Part shown: positions 1-9,734 of the stretch, piece by piece
Layout: every line of letters starts with the position of its first letter
Position numbering within the stretch: position 1 is the first letter of the stretch
Origin: Plecoglossus altivelis
Taxonomy: Eukaryota > Chordata > Actinopteri > Osmeriformes > Plecoglossidae
Length of the DNA: 64,000 nt
Assembly (NCBI GenBank): GCA_036571765.1
Contig: BROE01000007.1
Span: forward strand, 5,190,642-5,254,641
Direction of reading: 5' to 3'
Program-made: the position numbers and the translations under genes
The notes under the pieces: generated by a model
The model's database searches: none
Told to the model about the DNA's origin: nothing
The model's input: only the letters and a program-made list of their open reading frames with translations

Positions 1-1240
1 CTCTGCAACCTGAGAGCAGGGCTGGTGGCTCAATGGGAGTTTTGCTTCTTGTGAATTTTCCACTAATGCCTCGCACACGCACGTGCGCGGTGAAACACAA
101 GATTAGGTGAGGAGAGATACTCCTCTGAGATCCTCAATATAATACTAAGAAATAACAGGTTTATAGATACTAGAGATAATAGGTTTTCTAATGACAGGCT
201 CTCTACACACCTTCTCTAAAATGCACCTTCGGTCTTCAAACAGGAAGTTGACCCAGGCCAGAGCTATCCCTTCGCTCATCAGGAAGCCAGACTTGAGGGC
301 CCTCGTCATGGAGAGATAGGATCCAAAATGGCTGATTGCACCGGTTTGATTAGACCCGGTCTTTATATGTCAGTCTCTTCCGAGAGGTAGAGAGAGCAGA
401 GCTATGTTCATATTTCATCCTGTTGCCTTGGAGGCGTATTCTATACCGTTCACACAATTTCCTCTGGCTTCATCTTGTGTAATACCACCTTGCCCATGAC
501 ACACGTTCGATGCTCTGCGTCTCATCTCCATGGAAATGATGCCTGCCTTTCGAGTAAGACCCAGCAGCGAAACGAACCACAAACCATGGGGAAGACACAT
601 ACTTGGGCCCCCCCGCACGTAGGGTGCAGTTACTCAGATCTAACACCGGGGGCTGCCTACTCCACAGGTTCGTTCAGTTTAGTTAGAGGAAGAGGGAAAA
701 AAAAGGGAGAAGATGCAAAGTGAAGGAGAAGACATGTTGAAGTCAAGGCAGAAAGAAAGCAGTTTTCCACAGTAATCAGGCCTGGTTTTCATTTGTGAGT
801 GAGAGAGGAGGAGTAATTCACTTGGTGTTTTTCATGTCTTTTTTTTCACTCACTTTTTGAGAAGAACGAAAATGAGAAGAAAATGATGCCTGGAAAATGA
901 TGCCTGGAAATGACAAAAGTGAAATAACAAATTGCAGAACTCCTGTGCTGGTATTACATGCCTCTTTAACGGATGGCATGACACAGGTATAGAACGCATT
1001 TCATGCCTCTCCAAAGACCTCTGCCAGAACAGTTTGGTGCTGCTCGTGTTGTGAGAGCTTCAGCTCAAGTGATATAAACAGCCAGACCTGGCAGGCTTGC
1101 CTTCTGTCAAAGTGTTCTGATGGTCGTCTGTGGCTATGTCTGTTACCGAATCCATGCTCGCTACATTTCTGATAATGTAGACAGGAAGGGATCACCAAGA
1201 TGGAGTGTAAGAGAACATTAATGTATGAGTGTGAATGGGT
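1..1240. other. Unique non-coding stretch
   Basis: No coding frame with family features was seen here; the small open frames on both strands are short and unrelated. Around 880-907 a 14-base phrase, GAAAATGATGCCTG, is repeated directly in tandem, which looks like local replication slippage. There is a modestly AT-rich patch at about 130-200. Nothing else is recognised. Confidence 0.5.
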
Positions 1241-1281
1241 CTGCGTGTGCGTGTGTGGTGCGTGTGTGCGTGTGTGTGTGT

Positions 1282-1342
<61 letters not shown>

Positions 1343-1343
1343 G

Positions 1344-1406
<63 letters not shown>

Positions 1407-1408
1407 AA
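1241..1408. repeat. Compound (GT)n-(GA)n microsatellite
   Basis: An interrupted GT/GC-GT run to about 1282 passes directly into a long, nearly pure GA run with a few A or G interruptions ending at about 1408. The open frames across it (Arg-Glu strings on plus, Ser-Leu and Thr-His strings on minus) come from the dinucleotide and are not genes. The purine half is long enough to form triplex DNA. Confidence 0.95.
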
Positions 1409-2005
1409 GTGCCCACATAACCCTCAACATGAAGTTGAGACAGATTCACTCTTCATCCCATGACTATAATCAAATAAGAGACACATTCTTTCCCCAAATT
1501 ACACACTCAGAAGAGGAATTTGGATCTAAACCTTCTCCCAACAACTTCTCCCCCACACCTGCTTGGTGAAACACTACTAACACTCCACACTGCATATGCC
1601 ATTCCAATGACCAATCCTACAATTCTACTCCTCCAACTTCACAGACACACAACCGCTGCACTCACAAAACTCAGTTATAGAACACATGGCGTTTGGAAGT
1701 GTCTTTGCTTGTGTGTCCAGTATATGTGGTTTGTGTCTGTATGATTGTCTTTTTAATGACCTGTTTGCCTTGCCAGCAGAACTCCTATAAATCCAACTGT
1801 ATTTATATGAGTGGGAGAGAAAGAGACAGCGGATGGTAGTCGACTGTGGCAGAGAGACCATCTCCACCGTCGGGGAGGAGTTACGGGCGCATTCCTGAGA
1901 TACTGAGCTCACGCGGGCACCACAATGAAAAGATGTGTTGAGTTTATAATCATTAGTGAGCTCAGAAGAGAGCGGGCGCGGGGTGCCCGTCGGCCAGAGA
2001 AACAG
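1409..2005. other. Unique non-coding stretch
   Basis: Repeat-free sequence between the compound microsatellite and a G-rich tract. The minus-strand frame of 221 codons covering 1625-2290 is Pro-rich only because it crosses the G-rich tract; its remaining part has no recognisable domain. The end of the stretch (about 1955-2000) is locally CpG-rich. Confidence 0.45.
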
Positions 2006-2146
2006 AGAGGGGAGGGAAAGAGAGGGAAGGAGGGGAGCGAGAGCGGAGAGAGGGGGAGGGGAGGGTGGCGGGGATGGAGGGGGAGGGAGGGGGGGGGGGG
2101 CGAGAGTGGGGGAGGCGGGGGGGGGCGGGGGGGGGGGGGGGGGTTG
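2006..2146. repeat. G-rich tract ending in poly-G
   Basis: Purine-rich GGGA/GGAG repeats become runs of ten or more G and end in a near-pure poly-G run at about 2121-2143. Many G-runs with short spacers make it strongly G-quadruplex-capable on the plus strand. It sits immediately left of the duplicated segment, and the second copy of that segment is also preceded by poly-G, so this tract probably marks where the assembly broke. Confidence 0.9.
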
Positions 2147-2149
2147 GTA

Positions 2150-2776
2150 CTGAGTGAGCAAGGGAAAGGGCAGAGCCCATGGTGAGGCGATGTTAAGACA
2201 GGGCAGTGCCTGCCAGGCCTGACTCACTCCACCATCTGCCATCTCTCCTGCCCGCCACATTGTGGGCATACAGTCAGGGAAGGGTGGCATGCACCGAGCA
2301 GAAAGAGGGGCAGGATTTCAGGGGGGCTGGTTAGACTATCCACCCTGCCCGCAGGCGAGCCACGCTGCTAATTGTTTCCTACCTAACGGTATCAAAGCGC
2401 CTGCCTCCGTGAGAGTGTGTGCAGAGTGTGACGTGCTGTCAGACACCCTGGAATAATTGTGGCTCCCGAGGCGCCCCGCGGTAGACTTAGCTAGCTGCCC
2501 CCCCTAGCTTGCTACTCCCCTTGCTAGCTGCCCTTCTGGGCACACTTCATTTATGTTCAGAAAGGCGTCGATGCTAACAGGAAAGCTAATCCGCTACCGG
2601 AAAGGTTCCGGAGCCTGGTCGCTAACACTCTTTGGAACGCACCGTGAAATACAGATCTGATTAGCAAAAGGACTGAAAAAACTGCTTCATAATTAAAATG
2701 GGGGGATACAGTTTGTTGTGCGTTTGAGATGGCAAGCGCCTGTGGGAATCCACCTACGTCGACAACATCCACAGAT
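2150..2776. repeat. Duplicated segment, copy A (left of gap)
   Basis: This 627-base segment reappears without a mismatch at 2823-3449, a constant offset of 673 bases, ending at the assembly gap. It is non-coding. Inside it, about 2340-2475, are sequences such as GCTAATTGTTTCC and GGAATAATTGTGG that look like a conserved regulatory element. GCTAGCTGCCC-type words recur at about 2490-2535. The identity and position indicate an unmerged contig end rather than a biological duplication. Confidence 0.95.
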
Positions 2777-2786
2777 NNNNNNNNNN
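2777..2786. other. Assembly gap (10 N)
   Basis: Ten consecutive N characters. A run of exactly ten usually stands for a gap of unknown size placed by the assembler. Here the flanks overlap each other, so the real gap may be negative, meaning the two contigs overlap. Confidence 0.99.

Positions 2787-2818
<32 letters not shown>
2787..2818. repeat. Poly-G run starting the right-hand contig
   Basis: Thirty-two consecutive G bases directly after the gap. The same kind of poly-G precedes copy A at about 2124-2143, so this is probably the same genomic poly-G tract read a second time with a different length. Homopolymer length here should not be trusted. Confidence 0.95.
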
Positions 2819-2820
<2 letters not shown>

Positions 2821-2822
2821 GA

Positions 2823-3449
2823 CTGAGTGAGCAAGGGAAAGGGCAGAGCCCATGGTGAGGCGATGTTAAGACAGGGCAGTGCCTGCCAGGCCTGACTCAC
2901 TCCACCATCTGCCATCTCTCCTGCCCGCCACATTGTGGGCATACAGTCAGGGAAGGGTGGCATGCACCGAGCAGAAAGAGGGGCAGGATTTCAGGGGGGC
3001 TGGTTAGACTATCCACCCTGCCCGCAGGCGAGCCACGCTGCTAATTGTTTCCTACCTAACGGTATCAAAGCGCCTGCCTCCGTGAGAGTGTGTGCAGAGT
3101 GTGACGTGCTGTCAGACACCCTGGAATAATTGTGGCTCCCGAGGCGCCCCGCGGTAGACTTAGCTAGCTGCCCCCCCTAGCTTGCTACTCCCCTTGCTAG
3201 CTGCCCTTCTGGGCACACTTCATTTATGTTCAGAAAGGCGTCGATGCTAACAGGAAAGCTAATCCGCTACCGGAAAGGTTCCGGAGCCTGGTCGCTAACA
3301 CTCTTTGGAACGCACCGTGAAATACAGATCTGATTAGCAAAAGGACTGAAAAAACTGCTTCATAATTAAAATGGGGGGATACAGTTTGTTGTGCGTTTGA
3401 GATGGCAAGCGCCTGTGGGAATCCACCTACGTCGACAACATCCACAGAT
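2823..3449. repeat. Duplicated segment, copy B (right of gap)
   Basis: Exact second copy of 2150-2776. At the left edge the copies differ by two bases (TTGGTACTGAG in copy A, TTGACTGAG in copy B). The sequence continues uninterrupted past 3449 into unique DNA, so this copy is the one linked to the rest of the window. The apparent open frames in it are the same as in copy A and are not gene-like. Confidence 0.95.
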
Positions 3450-3686
3450 TGAGAATTGGATTAAGAATCCAAAGCAAGTGACTAAAATAGTCCTGTTTGA
3501 GCATGCCCACTTCAGCTACAACATATGTGTCAGGAGACTGACAGGTAAAAAAAAGAAAAAGAAAATAGGTTATATCTCCGAGCTTAAGCAGGTCTCTCAT
3601 TTCTTTTTTCATATGTTATTACATGCGCCAAATTCACCATCAAACTGGTTTATGGGAATAGGATTGGGTGCTTTGCCTTTGATCAG
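3450..3686. other. Unique non-coding stretch before a weak exon candidate
   Basis: AT-richer sequence including an A-rich run at about 3546-3566. It may be the intronic side of the candidate exon that follows. No domain is recognisable in any frame. Confidence 0.35.
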
Positions 3687-3779
3687 ACAGATTACAGTAA
3701 ATCTTCCACGGCACTCCGTCGAATGAAAAGTCGAGAGAGGAACTTAGAAGGGGCCCATGTTCTCTATGCCATTCCTGAG
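3687..3779 (+). other. Weak splice-bounded exon candidate
   Basis: The segment lies between an acceptor-like TTTGCCTTTGATCAG and a good donor, GAG followed by GTAAGC. It is 93 bases, exactly 31 open codons, beginning Thr-Asp-Tyr-Ser-Lys and containing the basic run ALRRMKSRERN. An alternative acceptor (TTACAG) would start it at 3698. I do not recognise the peptide. The donor is convincing but the acceptor is ordinary, so this may be chance or a conserved non-coding element. Confidence 0.13.
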
Positions 3780-3790
3780 GTAAGCTGAAT

Positions 3791-3862
3791 ATCCTCCCCT
3801 CCCCTCCCCCGCCCCATCCTTCCCGCCCTCCCCTCCTCCGCCCCCCATCCTCGCCCGTCCAA
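3791..3862. repeat. C/T-rich tract
   Basis: Imperfect CCCTCC and CCGCCCC repeats, almost pure pyrimidine on the plus strand, with G-quadruplex potential on the minus strand. A second, smaller pyrimidine tract lies at about 4055-4125. Confidence 0.7.
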
Positions 3863-4260
3863 CCTCCAGATCTGGGATGCTAGAGAAGTCTTTCTACACA
3901 TGTTCCCCCCGATCATCCCATTGGCTGTATAAATGCCTCGTGCTAATGGCTGAGAATATAAGGCCAGCTAATGTCTCTGCTGGTGAAGAGAGTAACAGGA
4001 GAGGAGAAGAGGGATTGGGTGCTAGTCAGTGAACACATACCTCATTCTTCCTCTAAGCACCCCCCCCCTCCTCCTCTTGTTCCCTCCCTCCTCATCCTCT
4101 CTCTCCTCCTCGTCACCTCACTAGCCGGGGCACATGAGAGTAGAAGCATGACTGTCAACCACTGAGAAAGCCTCTTACAAGTCCTGTCCTGGTCTAAGCG
4201 AGGACTCTCCCTCGAGGGCCGACAGCAAATGAACACGAGAGGAAGGATGAGAGGGAGCCG

Positions 4261-4372
4261 TGGAGAGAAAGGGAGAGAGAGGCAGAGAGGGAAGAACTCT
4301 GGTCAGAACAAGAGGATGGAGAGAAAGGGAGAGAGAGGCAGAGACGGAAGAACTCTGGTCAGAACAAGAGGA
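4261..4372. repeat. Tandem duplication, 56-bp unit x2
   Basis: Two adjacent 56-base copies (4261-4316 and 4317-4372) of a purine-rich unit containing AACTCTGGTCAGAACAAGAG. They differ at one base (AGAGG versus AGACG). The near identity implies a recent duplication. No coding meaning is apparent. Confidence 0.9.
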
Positions 4373-4679
4373 TGGAGAGGGAGTGGAGAGAAGGTGCCAC
4401 TGACATGAACGAGGTCCATGAACAAGGGCTCACGACCACTTCAACACAGGGTATCCTTCCACACGCCGTGTGTCTCACTGACCCGACACACACGCTGCTG
4501 CCCACTGGCCCCTGCAACCACGACTACAGATTTCAGGGGCCGATACCCAACCAGGGTGCAAGCCAGAACCTGTGACTTATAACACAGGTCATCTAGCCAG
4601 AGGAAACTCGGTGATTGTAATGTTCATCTTAATGGCAACCGTTTTTCCTGTGTTCTCTGTCTCTCCTCTTCCATCCTTC

Positions 4680-4681
<2 letters not shown>
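4373..4681. other. Unique non-coding stretch
   Basis: Short unique segment between the 56-bp duplication and a CT microsatellite. Open frames are short and lack known motifs; nothing regulatory was recognised. Confidence 0.4.
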
Positions 4682-4745
<64 letters not shown>

Positions 4746-4793
4746 GCTCTCTCTCGCTCTCTCTCTCGCTCTCTCTCGCTCTCTCTCTCTCTT
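4682..4793. repeat. (CT)n microsatellite with CTCG interruptions
   Basis: Long CT dinucleotide array with periodic CTCTCG interruptions in its second half. It ends in CTTGCTGCAG, which together with the tract mimics a strong splice acceptor. The Ser-Leu and Arg-Glu frames in it are artefacts of the repeat. Confidence 0.95.
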
Positions 4794-4800
4794 GCTGCAG

Positions 4801-4834
4801 GGAGAAGGCCTATGCCAGTTTGGGCAGGTTCAGG
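4801..4834 (+). other. Very weak 34-nt exon candidate
   Basis: Bounded by a CT tract plus TTGCTGCAG on the left and GTAAAT on the right, and open as EKAYASLGRFR in one frame. The acceptor strength comes from the microsatellite, so this is probably a coincidence. It is listed only because both splice boundaries are present. Confidence 0.07.
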
Positions 4835-5251
4835 GTAAATACTAGGAGCTGGAAACCGTTCAGACATGAATCATGCTGCGTCCAGACGATGACATCACAC
4901 ACAGGATGGTAAACATACAGGTCTTTCCACCGGTGGCCCCGCCCCGTAACACGATCAACACGCCATCAGTGAGCAGCGGGGCTGATTGGTGGGTATGTAC
5001 GCACGCACCAAAAATTAGACCCAGTGTACATACTTCACACATCCACACACACTGTATACACTTATGGTTCCTGCATACAGGCAAACACACAGGGATACAA
5101 ATGGTGTAATGGTACAGCACTGAGGAGGCTTGTGTGTGTCTATGTTGTGTGAGGGGGGGAAGTGATGGGGGTTACGTCAGGGTGTATGTGGGGGGGGAGT
5201 CCCAAGACCAGGTTGCAGGGGGACAGTGCCAGCTGGGTTCTGACCACATGT
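4835..5251. other. Unique non-coding stretch with short CA and G runs
   Basis: Contains a loose CA-rich part at about 5030-5100 and G-rich spots at about 5150-5220. No gene, RNA or transposon feature is recognised. Confidence 0.4.
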
Positions 5252-5318
5252 TCTTCTTCTCTCTCTCTCTCTTTCTCCCTGTCTCCCTCTCTCTCTGTCT
5301 CTCTCTCTCTCTCTCGCT
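5252..5318. repeat. (CT)n microsatellite
   Basis: CT dinucleotide tract with TTCTCC and TGTCTC interruptions, followed by a short run of CA. Confidence 0.9.
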
Positions 5319-5389
5319 CACTCACAAACACACACACGTGAGTACAGGACGAAAGCATGCAGACACAAAGAGTGGCACCCTCGCACACA

Positions 5390-5560
5390 CGGTCTCGCGC
5401 GGTCTCGCATGCAGACGGCGCACCAAAGTGACATGACTTCACCACGCGCGAACGTGGAAGAACACAGAGGCCGACGACGCGCGCGCGCGCTCTCTCAGAC
5501 GCTAACCGAGAGAGTGTCAGTAGGTTTACGTGGCAAAGGCAGGGCTGAACAAAGGCCGCT
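5390..5560. other. Small CpG-rich patch
   Basis: CpG dinucleotides cluster here, with CGCGCGCGCGCG at about 5477-5490 and several CACGCG and ACGTGG words, in contrast to the CpG-poor surroundings. No start site, TATA box or coding frame can be linked to it. It could be a small unmethylated regulatory patch. The alternating CG run is also Z-DNA-prone. Confidence 0.3.
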
Positions 5561-5570
5561 TTGGTCGGCC

Positions 5571-5990
5571 CCCCCCCCTCCCCTCCCTCCCCAGCCCGCC
5601 TAGTGAGCTGTCAGGGGATTACTTCATAGCAGTTATGGGACCCAAGATTTAGGGAGCAGACTGCACCTCTCCCGCACCTCCCAATCCCCTGCAGAGCCCT
5701 TTGTGAGAGGGGCTCGACGCTGCGACTCGACACAGAGAGAGAGTCTGCGAGACGTATTTTCCAACCCCACCCCCACCTCCCCCACCCCTCCATCTTTCCC
5801 TCCGTCTTTCTTCCACTGCGAGAACATGGAAAACAGCCCAGGTGGAGGTCATGTTTTGGCTCTCGTTTGCTTGCTCTCCTACACAATCGATAAATTGTCC
5901 TCTCTCTCGGCCATTCTCTCTCTCTCTTTCCCTCCCGCCCTTCTCCTTCTCTCTCTCGCTCCCCCTCTCTCTTTCGCTCTCTCTCTCCTC
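5571..5990. repeat. Pyrimidine-rich region with CT runs
   Basis: A poly-C/CCCT stretch at 5571-5600, unique sequence at 5600-5760, a C-rich segment at about 5760-5815 and a CT-rich segment at about 5898-5988. The 117-codon plus-strand frame here is mostly Ser-Leu-Pro composition and is not a gene. Confidence 0.6.
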
Positions 5991-6138
5991 ATAACTGCTA
6001 TATTACCTATGGCATCAATCTCACCACATCAAATCATGCAGCAGACTCCATTATGAGCCAAACATCATTACTTCAGGAAAAAAGAGGGAATCCTATTTGG
6101 AGCATGACATCCCTTTATTTCGAAACGTTCAGGGACAG

Positions 6139-6420
6139 AAGTGTGTGTCTGTGCGTGTGTCTGTCTGTGTGTGTGCGAATGCGTCTCTGTATGTCCACTT
6201 GTGCGTACATGTACGTGTAGGTGCGTACGTGCGTGTCTGTCTGCATGTTTTCCTGTCGGCCTGCGTGTGTGTGCGAGTGTGTCTTTCTGTGTGCGTAGGG
6301 ACAAGTGTGTGTGTGTGTGTTTGTCTGTCTGTCTGTCTGTCTGTGTGAGGGTGTCATTGTGTGTGCTGGATGCACATGCACTTGCGTGCGCCTGTCTCTG
6401 CCTGCACGTGAGTGTGTATA
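6139..6420. repeat. GT-rich simple repeat with (GTCT)n
   Basis: Imperfect GT, GTGC and GTCT repeats over about 280 bases, including a purer TGTC array at about 6320-6343. Frames of Val-Cys or Thr-His strings on both strands come from the repeat. Confidence 0.9.
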
Positions 6421-6629
6421 TGTGTCAGAAAGGGCAATGTGAAGCCACTGGCATGTAGACATGCAGCCTCGACTGCAGCTGAGCTGAAGCCCTCAGGGCA
6501 GGGCCCTCCCTTCAGGCATGCTATTATGCTAACATACAGTAAATGTCACCCAATCCAGTTACAGTACAATACGCTACACTTGCCATGTTCAGGATCATCT
6601 AGCATGAATGTCAGGACTGATTATACGAT
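6421..6629. other. Short unique spacer
   Basis: Unique sequence between the GT-rich block and the CpG/CCAAT cluster; nothing recognised. Confidence 0.4.
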
Positions 6630-6760
6630 GTCTCAGTCGTGATTGGCTCGCGCCGTAGGTAGTCGAGTACCAGGCGGCGTCGCTTGAGAGGACCAATCGG
6701 ACGCAGGAAAACAACAACACGGCGTCGACTGGACGCAGGGGTGCGAAGGAGTTCAGTGGG
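6630..6760. promoter_or_regulatory. CpG cluster with two opposed CCAAT boxes
   Basis: A dense local group of CpG contains GATTGGCTCG (inverted CCAAT, core 6642-6646) and GACCAATCGG (forward CCAAT, core 6693-6697), 51 bases apart. Both have the flanks preferred by NF-Y, a trimeric factor common at CpG promoters. A (GT)n-polyG tract follows, and then at 6882 an ATG in a good context (ACAATGG). No TATA box is visible. This is consistent with a small promoter or enhancer but unproven; no transcript is identified. Confidence 0.3.
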
Positions 6761-6766
6761 GGGATT

Positions 6767-6780
6767 GTGTCTGTGTGTAT

Positions 6781-6811
<31 letters not shown>

Positions 6812-6816
6812 GGGGG
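6767..6816. repeat. (GT)n followed by poly-G
   Basis: A (GT)n run to about 6794 joins a 22-base poly-G run (6795-6816) with no spacer. The same composite type, in complement, occurs at 11082, 35959 and 46849. Confidence 0.95.
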
Positions 6817-6881
6817 CTTCACATAAGCATGTGAAGAAAACCCAGCGACAGAAAAACCGCATTCCTCAATTCCTGGCAACA

Positions 6882-6911
6882 ATGGCGTCGGCTAAACAGC
6901 CGCCGGCCTAG
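6882..6911 (+). other. Nine-codon open frame in good start context
   Basis: ATG with A at -3 and G at +4 opens MASAKQPPA and then stops at TAG. It lies 185 bases after the second CCAAT box in a CpG-rich setting, so it could be an upstream ORF or the start of a first exon. No strong donor is present, and the ATGGCG core also matches part of the YY1 motif. Real translation is doubtful. Confidence 0.1.
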
Positions 6912-7774
6912 CGATGAGAGCAAGTGATAAAACAACAGCCATGTATAAAACAGTCTTTACCCACGTATAGACACACATACAATCCCTGTATATTTATACC
7001 TCCCGTGCTGCCAGCCCAAGTTTGGGGCCCTAATTTGAGGCAAGCGGAACAGCCAAGTCCTCATAAGGGCTCTTTTCATGTGAGGGGGTGGGGGGGGACA
7101 GGGGCAGGGGTGGGGCGGGGCAGGGGGGGCAGGGGTGGGTGGGGGGGGGAGTGAGGGCTCAGGGATGAGACCCCCGACATCCCTTCGCTCCTCCCCCTCA
7201 CCCGGACTCCTAATCATCCTGCTGACACGTCTTTGTGAGGCTTTTCCACTTTGATTTCATGTTTGCCCATCTTGTGTCTCTGAGAGGGAGAGACCAGAGG
7301 AATTCTGCAGAGCTCACCCTGTGGACCTCCCTCTTCTGTCACACAGCCCAGCGTGCACGCACGCACACACGTACCGTCCACTCATGGATCAGCAAAACGC
7401 TCTTTCCAACTCACACACAGATTGACTGTCACACACCTCTTCTTATGACCCCGTCTGTCAGCTCAGTGAGGGAAGGAGAAGCTCATACCAGGTCTTCAAC
7501 AAAGACCTTCCTCTGTTCCTCTCCATGTTCTGGGGGTGTGGAGGGGCTGTTTCTGAAGGGGACACACACACTCTGAAACAGTCAAAACGTGTGTCTGTGG
7601 GAGACGGTGGAGGCTGCTTGCTCATCTTGCAACATCAGCACCCTACACACACACATCACAACCAACCAGACTCCCAGACCCAGAAGGGATCCCCCTCAGC
7701 CGTCTCTCCCCAGGCGGAAGCCCCCTTCCCTGCCTGTGGCCCCTGAGGTGTTCCCCCGGGGAGGCCCTGGGTGT
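6912..7774. other. Unique non-coding stretch with G-rich tract
   Basis: A G-rich, quadruplex-capable tract of GGGGTGGGG and GGGGCAGGGG words lies at about 7081-7155. The rest is unique with scattered CA words. The 113-codon plus-strand frame at 7235-7576 has no recognisable motif. Confidence 0.45.
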
Positions 7775-7868
7775 TAGTGTAGCCACTGGGGTTTATAGAC
7801 TCCCTACTGAGAGCATCCCCTTAATGCAGACAATGAGGAGCATTTATCCCCAGGGTGACCGCAGTGAC
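7775..7868. other. Candidate conserved non-coding element
   Basis: Repeat-free, low-CpG sequence containing GGGGTTTATAGAC and CCCCTTAATGCAGAC. It has the look of fish conserved non-coding DNA but was not aligned to any other genome. A C-rich run (7868-7905) follows. Confidence 0.2.
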
Positions 7869-7937
7869 CCCCCCTCCACCACCCCCCCTCCCCTCCCTCC
7901 TTTCAGCCAGGCCCACAAAGAAGCCAGTCCAGCAGGC

Positions 7938-8104
7938 ACTCACATACACATTATCAATAACACTCTCTCACACACACACACATGATCAATAACACACTCA
8001 CATACACATTATCAATAACACACTCACATACACATTATCAATAACACACTCACATACACATTATCAATAACACACTCACATACACATTCTTGATAACACA
8101 CGGA
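7938..8104. repeat. Minisatellite, 26-bp unit
   Basis: Repeats of a 26-base unit containing TTATCAATAACACACTCACA. The TT of the unit falls at 8009, 8035, 8061 and 8087, exactly 26 apart. A degenerate copy with ATGATCAATAAC begins at 7982, and a partial one starts near 7940, separated by a CA-rich insertion. About five to six copies in total. Confidence 0.9.
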
Positions 8105-8625
8105 CAGACACCTTAACAAACACACACACTCTGACACGTATAAAACTGGCACATGCACACAAACACTGCAACTTGTGGGAAAATAAACTTGCATGTTAAG
8201 TGCATATCTTCACATACTGAAAACAGCCCCTTCCTAGAATGATGTAGTAGGGTTGTGATTCTTAAGCAAATAAACATTTCGGAGGTTTACGAAACACGGG
8301 ACCGGAACTAAAACCTAAGGAAGCTCCACGCTACCCAGCCTTGGTCATGCTGAGCATTCCCCAAGCCAACCAACACTTTCTGGCATTTTCTATTTCCACC
8401 ATTTCCACCATTGTTCCTCCGGCCTGCTCTTCCCATCCCCTAATCATGTTCTCTCTCCTGTCAAACACTTCTCTCTTTCTCAGTCTGCACACTCCTCCTC
8501 CTTTTCCCAGTTCTCATTGTTGCAGGGTTTTTTTCACCATTCCAGCTCTCTCTTTCACTCCCTCGTTTTAATTCCTCCCCCATTTTGCCAAGCTTGGTAA
8601 GCGGGAGAGCGGGAGGGCCTGCGTG
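8105..8625. other. Unique non-coding stretch
   Basis: Unique, partly C/T-rich sequence. The plus frame at 8341-8571 is Ser/Pro/Leu-rich and is not recognised. No regulatory site could be supported. Confidence 0.4.
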
Positions 8626-8637
8626 TGTGTGTCAGTG

Positions 8638-8736
<99 letters not shown>

Positions 8737-9080
8737 GTGAATGTGTTTCATGTGCGTGTTCATGTGTGTAAGTATGTGTGTTTGTAAGTGTTAGATTGAA
8801 AGAAAGACGGAGAGCAAATGTGTATGTTTGTGTGAGACAGACAGAGAGAGGAAATGTGTGTGTGTGTGCGTGTGAAAGAAGTGTGTGTGAAATGTGTGTG
8901 CTTCCATGTGTGTGTGAGAGTGTATGAAAGAGACAGAATGTGTCTGTTTGGCGTGTGTTTGTGCGAGCGTGTCTGTGTGTGTGTGTCTCTGTGTGTGTCT
9001 GTGTCTCTGTGTGTGTCTCTGTCTGTGTATGTGTGTGTGTGCGTCTGTGTGTGAGTGTGTGTTCGTGTGTTTGAGAGAGA
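8626..9080. repeat. Large compound (GA)n / GT-rich block
   Basis: A nearly pure GA run (about 8640-8732) is followed by some 330 bases of degenerate GT, GTCT and GAGA repeats. Frames of Val-Cys strings on plus and Thr-His strings on minus are artefacts. It is one of the longest simple-repeat blocks in the window. Confidence 0.92.
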
Positions 9081-9734
9081 GAGGGTTACCCTCCACTTTA
9101 GTTTATGTGCGTGTCCTTTGGGAACCCATGCTGTGAGGAAGAAGCTTCTTTTCATCCCTTTTTCTGCATTCCTCTGCTCCTATACACTGTCTGAAACCCT
9201 GTTTAATGTGGAGAGAATGGGCTCGATGAATGAGTGACTGATAGACGTCTCTCTTCTGGTCCTTTAGCGCTCCTTTATCACAGCTCCTATTTATTTTCCT
9301 CACTCGCCCTGTGAAGAAACAGTATCTCTGTTTTAGAGAAGGTGCCATGGAGGCAGGAGGGCTACGAAACTACTTTGAAAACGTGCGGAGAAAGAGATCG
9401 TGTTTTTTTGTTTGTTTGCGAGAGATTGTAGAACGCGATTGTAGAATTAAATGTTGACCAGACTTCAAAGTAGATAAAAATATCACCTTTGTGGCTTCCT
9501 GCACTTGCAGAAGCTCACATTTCTGACATAAATGAGCTTGTTTGTGAGCATTGAGCATGTTGGCTTTGAAGCTTGAAGTGATGTGTTTTCTGAACTTTCC
9601 CTACAAACTCCAGAGGTAATGTTAAAACAGACACATCCACGTACTAGATGGGTGACGCGTCTGCTCTGATGAACAGCCAGATCAGCAAACGGTCAAATCA
9701 CCAAGACCTCTCTTGGACCTATACAGACCTTTGG
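9081..9734. other. Unique non-coding stretch
   Basis: Repeat-free sequence. Small open frames on both strands have no domain, signal peptide or codon bias. Nothing recognised. Confidence 0.4.

Noticed and set aside
1625..2290. 221-codon minus-strand Pro-rich frame
   Set aside because: Created by the G-rich tract read in complement; no domain outside it.
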